A DNA stretch of 64,000 nt from Streptomyces sp. TG1A-8 (GTDB lineage: Bacteria > Actinomycetota > Actinomycetes > Streptomycetales > Streptomycetaceae): positions 3,348,001 through 3,412,000 of the forward strand of contig NZ_JASTLB010000001.1 of assembly GCF_030499535.1 (NCBI RefSeq), in the 5' to 3' direction. Shown here piece after piece: positions 58,679-64,000 of the stretch (position 1 is the stretch's first letter; each line of letters opens with the position of its first letter). Under the pieces are notes generated by a model. That model saw nothing but the letters and a program-made list of their open reading frames with translations. It made no database searches and was not told the origin of the DNA. A program made the position numbers and the translations under genes.

Positions 58679-59092
58679 ATGGCCACGTACTCCGTAGACC
58701 CGGCTGCCCCCGACGAGCCGTACCTCGCCTTCTGGCGGGAGCGGCACCTGTGCACCCTGACCACGCTCCGGCCCGACGGCAGCCCGCACGTGGTGCCGGT
58801 CGGGGGGACGTTCGACCCCGGGGCGCGGCTGGCCCGGGTGATCACGAACCGGACGAGCGCGAAGGTGTCCCACGTGCTGGCGGCCGGCCCCGAGGGGGCC
58901 CGGGTCGCCGTGTGCCAGGTGGCCGGGCCCCGCTGGGCCACGCTGGAGGGCCGGGCGCGGGTGCGCACGGAACCGGAGCGGGTGCGCGAGGCGGAGCGGC
59001 GCTACGCCGAGCGCTACGGGCGCACGCCCGGCCCCAACCCGGCCCGCGTGGTGATCGAGATCGAGGTCGAGCGGGCGCTCGGACGGGGCTGA
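58679..59092 (+). CDS. PPOX-class F420-dependent oxidoreductase
   Basis: A 137-aa split-barrel protein (flavin/F420-binding). It contains LCTLTTLRPDGSPHVVPVG, FDPGARLARVITNRTSAKV, RVAVCQVAGPRWATLEGRARV and ends with ARVVIEIEVERALG, typical of TIGR03618-like F420-dependent enzymes. ATG 58679 fits. It lies divergent from clpB across the HAIR site, so HspR may also affect it. Confidence 0.85.
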   Translation: MATYSVDPAAPDEPYLAFWRERHLCTLTTLRPDGSPHVVPVGGTFDPGARLARVITNRTSAKVSHVLAAGPEGARVAVCQVAGPRWATLEGRARVRTEPERVREAERRYAERYGRTPGPNPARVVIEIEVERALGRG

Positions 59093-59243
59093 CGCGCCGT
59101 CTCCGCGGAGCCGGACGGAGGCCGGGGCGGGATCGGCGCGGGATCGGCGTGAAATCGCGCACAGACGGTGATCGAGCCGCCGCGCAGCCGATTTTCAGCC
59201 ACCGTGGGCGCCCACGCATACGGTGAAATGTCGCCACAAATCA

Positions 59244-59282
59244 CAGCGGCGTCACCGTGTTCAGGTCACGGTGACGCCGCTG
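59244..59282. terminator. 16-bp bidirectional terminator
   Basis: A perfect inverted repeat (arms 59244-59259 and 59267-59282) with a 7-base loop lies between two convergent genes. It is well placed to end both the F420-type gene and the Rieske-like gene. No U-run on either side, as usual in Streptomyces. Confidence 0.88.
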
Positions 59283-59327
59283 CGGGGGGAAGTGCCTGCG
59301 CGATCTGTTTACGACGGGGGAATCGCG

Positions 59328-59663
59328 TCAGGCACTGCGGGGGGTGGCCGAAATAGTCCTCACATCCGGTACCTCCGGTTCCGCCAGCCGGTGGTCGCGT
59401 TGGTCCAGGTTCACGAAGATCATGCCGTACCGGACGGCGCACCGCACGGGTTGGGGGGCCCCGCGGGGTTTGCGCAGGCACCGGTACGCCCGCACGTCCT
59501 CGTCCTCGTCCCTCGCGACGACGACCGGTTCACCGAAGACGGTCACCATCAGCGAGTCACCGCTGTGGGGGATGGCGGTGACCAGGTCGATGAAGTGCCA
59601 GCCGGAGCGATAGGCGGTGGCCATCTCGCGACGGAAGGATCGGTCGTCGGGTGGAGTGGCCAC
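59328..59663 (-). CDS. Small Rieske-oxygenase-like protein without cluster ligands
   Basis: A 111-aa protein from GTG 59663 (GGGAGC 5 bases upstream). SGWHFIDLVTAIPHSGDSL, VTVFGEPVVVARDEDEDVRAY and YGMIFVNLDQRD resemble the N-terminus of Rieske ring-hydroxylating oxygenases, but the CxH...CxxH ligands are replaced (YRCLRKPRGAP), so no 2Fe-2S centre can form. It begins just after the small peptide gene on the same strand. Possibly a ligand-free regulatory offshoot; function unknown. Confidence 0.65.
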   Translation of the reverse strand: MATPPDDRSFRREMATAYRSGWHFIDLVTAIPHSGDSLMVTVFGEPVVVARDEDEDVRAYRCLRKPRGAPQPVRCAVRYGMIFVNLDQRDHRLAEPEVPDVRTISATPRSA

Positions 59664-59664
59664 G

Positions 59665-59850
59665 TCAGCTCCCGGCTCCGGCCGCCGTCGCGTCGGTGTG
59701 CGCGGCCACCGAGGGCCACTCGGTGACCGCCCTGACGTCACCCTTCCCGCCGGAGACGCCACTCAGCACCCCGAGGGCCACCAGGGCGGAAAAGGCGGCG
59801 CCGAGCACCGAGCGAAGCAGTCTGTTACGCATGGTCGGCTTCGTCCTCAC
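59665..59850 (-). CDS. Small putatively secreted peptide
   Basis: A 61-residue product from GTG 59850 (AGGGGA 8 bases upstream) or 55 residues from ATG 59832. A basic start (RNRLLRS) and hydrophobic core (VLGAAFSALVALGVLSGVSG) form a signal-peptide-like helix, leaving about 30 polar residues (VRAVTEWPSVAAHTDATAAG). It is 1 bp ahead of the Rieske-like gene and divergent from a LuxR-type regulator. A peptide signal or small lipobox-free secreted factor is possible. Confidence 0.6.
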   Translation of the reverse strand: MRTKPTMRNRLLRSVLGAAFSALVALGVLSGVSGGKGDVRAVTEWPSVAAHTDATAAGAGS

Positions 59851-59963
59851 TTGAAGGTCCCCTTTTCCCCCGTCAGGTACGACGATGGCTCATTCGGGCA
59901 CGTGATGGCCACAGAATCAGTGCATCATGTTCCTGCACGTTCAGGAGCCTGGGGGGTGGAGAT

Positions 59964-60971
59964 TTGGCAACAAATCATGCGCAAACGGGACATCCTCATT
60001 CGGTGACCGAGCTGTGCGAGGAAGGCGGCCGCCTTTACGCCATTGCGCTGCGTTCGGGACGCATCGCCCGGTCCGACGCGGAAGCGGCCCCCTGCCTGCT
60101 GGAATTCGCCCTGCTGCACCCGGACCCCGACGATCCCGCGTGGCTGCGTCCGGTGCCCCCGACGGTCGCCCTGGCCCGCCGGCTCCACCCCATCGAGCAC
60201 GAGATCACCGAGCGCCGCCAGCTGTCCATCCAACTCTCCCGCGCCTTCGAGCCGTTCATGGCGCTGAGCGCGGAGGTGCACGCCCCCGGCGACGCCATCA
60301 CCGTCCTGGAGGGCGGTGAGCGCATCAACGCCGCGCTCAACCTCGCCACGTCCCAGTGCCAGAGCGACCTGCTCACGGTGCAGCCCTCCGACCGCATCTC
60401 GGAGAGCAGCCTGCTGCAGGGGCTGGAGCGGGACCGCGCCCTGATCGAACGTGGTGTGAAGATCCGGAGCCTGTACCAGCACACGGCCCGCTACAACCCG
60501 GAGAAGCTGGCGTACGCCGCCCAGCTCTCGGAGGGCAAGATCGAGTACCGCACCATCGACGAACTGGTGGAGCGCCTCATCATCTGCGACGGCGCCGTCG
60601 CCTTCATCCCGGCCCGCGACGACCAGAGGATCGCCCTGGAACTGCGCCACCCCGGACTGGTCCGCTACCTCACGAAGGTCTTCCAGTACCTGTGGGACCG
60701 GGCCGTGCCGATGAGCGCGGGCGGCCCGTACGAAGTCGACGCCGTCGGCATCACCGAGATCCAGCACTCCATCGCCAAGCTCCTGGTGGAGGGCCACGTC
60801 GACGAGGCCATCGCGCGCCGCCTGGGCATGAACGTGCGCACCTGCCGCGCCCACATCGCCAAGCTGGCCCAGGCCCTCGGCAGCGGCAGCCGCGCCCAGC
60901 TCGGCTACCTCATCGCCGAGTCGGGCATCCTGAAGCAGGACACGACCCCCTCCGGGGCCCGCCGGTCCTGA
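59964..60971 (+). CDS. LuxR-type regulator with TrmB/PLD-like sensor domain (first paralogue)
   Basis: A 335-aa regulator. The TTG start at 59964 is supported by alignment with its paralogue (MATNHAQTGHPHS against MAGHGTEQHPHGA). N-terminal CLLEFALLHPDPDD and a central TrmB/PLD-like block (LLTVQPSDRISESSLLQGLE, IRSLYQHTARYNPEKLAYAA) precede a C-terminal LuxR HTH (SIAKLLVEGHVDEAIARRLG, NVRTCRAHIAKLAQALGSGS). No phospho-acceptor is present. It diverges from the secreted-peptide/Rieske-like operon, which it may control. Confidence 0.85.
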   Translation: MATNHAQTGHPHSVTELCEEGGRLYAIALRSGRIARSDAEAAPCLLEFALLHPDPDDPAWLRPVPPTVALARRLHPIEHEITERRQLSIQLSRAFEPFMALSAEVHAPGDAITVLEGGERINAALNLATSQCQSDLLTVQPSDRISESSLLQGLERDRALIERGVKIRSLYQHTARYNPEKLAYAAQLSEGKIEYRTIDELVERLIICDGAVAFIPARDDQRIALELRHPGLVRYLTKVFQYLWDRAVPMSAGGPYEVDAVGITEIQHSIAKLLVEGHVDEAIARRLGMNVRTCRAHIAKLAQALGSGSRAQLGYLIAESGILKQDTTPSGARRS

Positions 60972-61012
60972 GGCGGACCGCCGGTGCGCGACGGCGGCCG
61001 GGTCCGGGCGTC

Positions 61013-62047
61013 TCACCGCACGCTCGGGGAGCCCTGGTCGGGCACGGCGAGCACGGCCGTGTGCGGCGGGCCGTCCAGGCCCGCCTGGGCGATGCGCACG
61101 CCCAGCTGGGTGCGGCTGGCGGCGCCGAGCGTCTCCGACAGGCGGGCGATGTGGGCCCGGCAGGTGCGCACGCTGATGCCGAGCCGCTCGGCGATCACCG
61201 CGTCCTGGTGGCCCTCGGCGAGCAGCGCGGCGATGGACCGCTCGCGGTGCGAGATGCCCTCGATGCCGGTGTCGGGCAGGGGGGTGGTGAGCGGGATCGC
61301 GAGGCGCCAGAGGCGCTCGAAGACCGTCACCAGGTAGTCGACCAGCGCCGGGTGACGCAGTTCCAGGGCCATCGTGCGGTCGGAGTTGGCGGGGACGAAG
61401 GCGACCGTGCGGTCGAAGAGGATGAGGCGGTCGATGACCTCGTCCAGGGTGCGGGCCTCCACCGCGTCACCCATGAGTTCCAGGTAGTTGAGCAGTCCCT
61501 GCCCGTGCCGGGCCACGTGCGTGTACAGGTCGCGCATGCGCACGCCCCGGCCACGCAGTGCCAGTGCCCGGTGCAGTCCCTCGGTCAGCTCCTCCTCGCG
61601 CCGGATGCCGCCGGGCTGCACCGTGAGCACCTCGGTGGTGCAGGCCGCGGTCGCCTCGTCCATCGCGGCCCGGATGCGGGACAGTCCGTCCAGGACGCGG
61701 ATCGAGGTGCCCTCGGCGGGCACCGTGAGCGCCTGCAGCCGGCTGCCGAGGCCGGCGTACCGCTCGAAGGCGGTCACCGCCGAGCCCACCCGCCGCTGGC
61801 TCTCCACGACCTCGTCGTAGACCCCGCGCAGCAACCGGGTCATGACCTCCTGCGGGGAGGTCGGCACCAGCCAGTCCATGTCGTCCGGGTCGGGGTGCAG
61901 CAGGGCCAGTTCCAGCAGGCAGGGCACCACGTCGGCGTCCGTGCGCGGTACCCGTCCCCGCCGTACGGCCCGGGAGTACACGCGGTCCCCGGCCTCGCAC
62001 AGTCGGTCGGCACCGTGTGGATGCTGCTCCGTCCCGTGCCCGGCCAT
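61013..62047 (-). CDS. LuxR-type regulator with TrmB/PLD-like sensor domain (second paralogue)
   Basis: A 344-aa paralogue of the preceding gene placed tail to tail with it (42-bp gap). The same blocks occur: CLLELALLHPDPDDMDWL, EVLTVQPGGIRREEELTEGL, RDLYTHVARHGQGLLNYL, FVPANSDRTMALELRHPAL, and the HTH SIAALLAEGHQDAVIAERLG, SVRTCRAHIARLSETLGAAS. ATG 62047 has GGTGGA upstream. Divergence is moderate, suggesting an old duplication with distinct targets. Confidence 0.85.
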   Translation of the reverse strand: MAGHGTEQHPHGADRLCEAGDRVYSRAVRRGRVPRTDADVVPCLLELALLHPDPDDMDWLVPTSPQEVMTRLLRGVYDEVVESQRRVGSAVTAFERYAGLGSRLQALTVPAEGTSIRVLDGLSRIRAAMDEATAACTTEVLTVQPGGIRREEELTEGLHRALALRGRGVRMRDLYTHVARHGQGLLNYLELMGDAVEARTLDEVIDRLILFDRTVAFVPANSDRTMALELRHPALVDYLVTVFERLWRLAIPLTTPLPDTGIEGISHRERSIAALLAEGHQDAVIAERLGISVRTCRAHIARLSETLGAASRTQLGVRIAQAGLDGPPHTAVLAVPDQGSPSVR

Positions 62048-62297
62048 CGCCCATTCCACCCCCGGTTTGCTGCCACTTCCGTGGCGCAACTATGCGCGGC
62101 CCCGTCCGGGTCCGCAACACGGCTCTCCGCGCGGGGGCCGCCGTAAACCACCGCTTCGGCCCGGTGCCGACGGGCCGTGTCACCGACCGGGGCCGCCTTC
62201 CACGCCGTTGGGGTGGGGCGGCGCGGCACGGTGCGGGAGGGGAGGGGACGGGGGAGGACGGAGGAGGGCGGGAAAGGCAAGGAGGGGGAGGGGAAGG

Positions 62298-63404
62298 CTA
62301 CTTCAGGCCGATGGCGGTGCAGGCCGCCTTGAACTTGGCGGTGCAGATCTCGGAGACCTTGTAGATCCCGTCCGCGATGACCGTGTCCCTGATCTTGTCC
62401 TTGGTCAGGGCGCTCACCTGGACCAGCTTGGACGGGATGTTCTTCCGGGTGGGGCTGTCGACCTGGTCCTGGGTGAGGGCGTCGAACTGGATGTCCTTGC
62501 CCTGCACCTTGGTGACGGCCATCTCGGCGGCGGCCTCGGCCTCGTCCGGGTAGGACTTGTAGACGCTCATGTACTGCTCGCCCGTCACGATCCGCTGCAC
62601 CGCGTCCAGTTCGGCGTCCTGGCCGGTGACCGGGGGCAGGTGGGTGACGCCGGCGGCCTTGAGGGCCCTGATGACCCCGCCCGCCATGCCGTCGTTGGCC
62701 GAGTAGACCGCGGCGATGTTGTCCTTGCCGATCCGGTTGACCGCCTCGGTCATGTTGGCCTCGGCGTTCTCGGGCTTCCAGTCCTTGGTGTCGAAGCTCG
62801 CCGCGATCGTCACCTTGCCGTTCAGCTCCGACAGCGCGCCCTGCTTGAACTGCTTGGCGTTCGGGTCGGTGGGCGAGCCGTTCATCATCACGATCTTGTC
62901 GGAGGTGTTGGCGTTCGGGCCCAGGGCCTCCAGCAGCGTGCGGCCCTGCACCTCGCCGACGAGCTCGTTGTCGAAGGAGACGTACGCGTCGATCGGGCCC
63001 TCGGCCAGCCGGTCGTAGGCGATGACCGGGATGCCCGCGTCCTTGGCCTTCCGCACCTCGCCGGCGATGGCGTGCGCGTCGACCGCGTCGACCAGGATGA
63101 CGTCGACCTTGCCGTCGATCATCTTCTGCATCTGCCCGGCCTGCCGGTCGGCGTCCGCGTCGGCGTTGGCGTACTCCACCCTGCCCTGCTTGTGGGTCAG
63201 TTCGGCGACCTTGGCCTTGATGATGGGGTAGTCGAACTTGTCGTAGCGGGTGTTCGCCCTCTCCGGCAGCAGCAGCCCCACGGTGAGGTCGTCGCCCTTG
63301 GTGGGGCTCGCGCTCGCGCCGTCGTCCGTCGCGTTCAGGACGCCGCAGCCGGCGAGCGAGAGGGTCATCGTGGAGGCGGCCACGGACATGGCGATACGAC
63401 GCAT
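62298..63404 (-). CDS. Sugar ABC transporter substrate-binding lipoprotein
   Basis: A 368-aa periplasmic-type binding protein (XylF/RbsB class) with a lipoprotein signal ending LSLAGCGV at residues 16-22. Two Rossmann-like lobes are seen (LTVGLLLPERANTRYDKFD, VDVILVDAVDAHAIAGEV, GIPVIAYDRLAEG, DNIAAVYSANDGMAGGVIRA, VTGQDAELDAVQRIV). It probably binds xylose or another pentose/hexose. No permease or ATPase gene is adjacent, so it is orphan or uses a distant transporter. It lies next to hspR. Confidence 0.9.
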   Translation of the reverse strand: MRRIAMSVAASTMTLSLAGCGVLNATDDGASASPTKGDDLTVGLLLPERANTRYDKFDYPIIKAKVAELTHKQGRVEYANADADADRQAGQMQKMIDGKVDVILVDAVDAHAIAGEVRKAKDAGIPVIAYDRLAEGPIDAYVSFDNELVGEVQGRTLLEALGPNANTSDKIVMMNGSPTDPNAKQFKQGALSELNGKVTIAASFDTKDWKPENAEANMTEAVNRIGKDNIAAVYSANDGMAGGVIRALKAAGVTHLPPVTGQDAELDAVQRIVTGEQYMSVYKSYPDEAEAAAEMAVTKVQGKDIQFDALTQDQVDSPTRKNIPSKLVQVSALTKDKIRDTVIADGIYKVSEICTAKFKAACTAIGLK

Positions 63405-63788
63405 TCAGGGCTCACTTCAGGTGCGTTCCGGACGAGGTTGCTGCTTTACGACCCAGGTGTCTGAAAAGACAACGCGGACGACACACCCGGCGTCAAGCGG
63501 CAGCACTTAACGAGTACGCAACACCACGCGCCGCCGCCCGTGTGAACATCCGGCGCAACCCCCTTCAAACACTCTGCACGAGCCCTCCGGACAACGACGC
63601 CCCACAGGACGGCCGAAAGCGGAACAACCAAGTCCATTCCACACCGCTCGTGGCCACCGGCGGCCGTGCGCCGCCGCCCGGCACCGCGGCGGGAGGACCG
63701 AACGAACCCGGCCACGCGCAGAGCGCCGCCGGGGATGCCGGTGCCCTCCGGGAACCGGCCGCACGGAACCGCACGGAACCGCACGGAA
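63405..63788. other. Intergenic region upstream of the sugar-binding gene
   Basis: About 380 bp contain the promoter of the lipoprotein gene and, at 63761-63790, three 10-bp repeats (GCACGGAACC). No credible gene was found. Confidence 0.5.
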
Positions 63789-63814
63789 AAGGGGCCGGGA
63801 TGTCCCGGCCCCTT
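63789..63814 (-). terminator. Terminator of the dnaK-hspR operon
   Basis: Perfect arms AAGGGGCCGGGA and TCCCGGCCCCTT with a 2-base loop lie 49 bp after the hspR stop on its strand. Flanking CGG/CCG can extend the stem. Confidence 0.85.
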
Positions 63815-63862
63815 CCGTTCCATTCGGTTCCCCGTACCGCCCGGTCCGGCGCGCGGCCGGGC

Positions 63863-64000
63863 TCAGTCCTGCGGGGTCTGCTGCCGCTTCGGCCGCCACA
63901 CCACCAGGGCGCTGGTCTGCTGGACCTCCTGGTACGGGACCAGGTCGCGGCGGTAGGAGGCGTGGACGGCCGCCTCGCGCTGCCGCATCGCCGCCGCCGC
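63863..64000 (-). CDS. hspR: Heat-shock repressor HspR, C-terminal end
   Basis: The last 45 codons before TGA 63863 read MRQREAAVHASYRRDLVPY, then QEVQQTSALVVWRPKRQQ, the recognisable C-terminus of streptomycete HspR. The MerR-type DNA-binding domain lies outside the window. HspR with DnaK represses the dnaK operon, clpB and lon through HAIR sites; one such site is in front of clpB 5 kb to the left. The dnaK-grpE-dnaJ genes should precede it off the right edge. Confidence 0.88.
   Translation of the reverse strand, partial: AAAAMRQREAAVHASYRRDLVPYQEVQQTSALVVWRPKRQQTPQD

Overview
The window is high-GC (about 70 percent) actinobacterial chromosome and almost certainly Streptomyces. The order sigma factor, asd, lysC, recR, ybaB, purA, a CYP107-like P450, kynurenine genes, fba, pyrE, clpB, hspR matches the S. 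coelicolor SCO36xx region as I remember it. GTG and TTG starts are frequent and neighbouring genes often overlap by ATGA or GTGA.

Positions 1-8.1 kb hold the right end of an integrated element. Four translationally coupled genes encode a Wadjet/JetABCD anti-plasmid SMC system of the DUF2397/DUF2398/SbcC-like/DUF2399 lineage (jetA is cut by the window edge). They stop just before a 42-bp duplicate of the 3' end of tRNA-Pro(CGG), an attachment-site scar flanked on both sides by GGGAGCC repeats. Positions 8.1-14.2 kb are a decay zone. It contains a DUF5994-CorA fusion pseudogene broken by a 7-bp duplication, an intact DUF5994 gene, a phosphorothioate-type HNH restriction endonuclease, a truncated DUF5753 regulator, a DUF397 gene with an in-frame TGA, a winged-helix gene shifted at three places, and an IS5-family transposase tail.

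From 14.2 kb the sequence is mostly core. It encodes a permease/TIGR03943 pair, a TrkA-N ion-channel-like protein, an S9 peptidase, SURF1, a sigma factor with a coupled membrane protein, asd-lysC, recR-DUF5063, ybaB, a SLATT protein, a Ser/Thr kinase, a class III aminotransferase with a GntR regulator, purA, a lipid-kinase-like protein and a P450. A two-component system at 38.4-39.8 kb is ruined: the kinase has lost its catalytic core and both genes carry frame shifts. The tryptophan-to-anthranilate operon kynA-kynU-formamidase follows, then DUF3151, fba, pyrE, a mutarotase, an SRPBCC membrane protein, a membrane spermidine-synthase-like protein, DUF2617 and a class I aminotransferase.

Between 52.1 and 55.2 kb an atypical insert (a 697-aa unknown gene and an Uma2 relic) ends against the last 55 codons of a second aminotransferase. 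The right end has ybjN-like, clpB with an HspR operator (HAIR), an F420-type oxidoreductase, and a module of two tail-to-tail LuxR/TrmB-like paralogues with a small secreted peptide gene and a Rieske-like fragment. A sugar-binding lipoprotein follows, then the 3' end of hspR. The HAIR site and the hspR tail link both ends of that stretch to the heat-shock circuit.

Several single-base shifts in otherwise well conserved genes lie in CCTGG/CCAGG contexts, so some of the apparent decay could be consensus error. The 7-bp duplication, the kinase-core deletion and the truncations cannot be explained that way.
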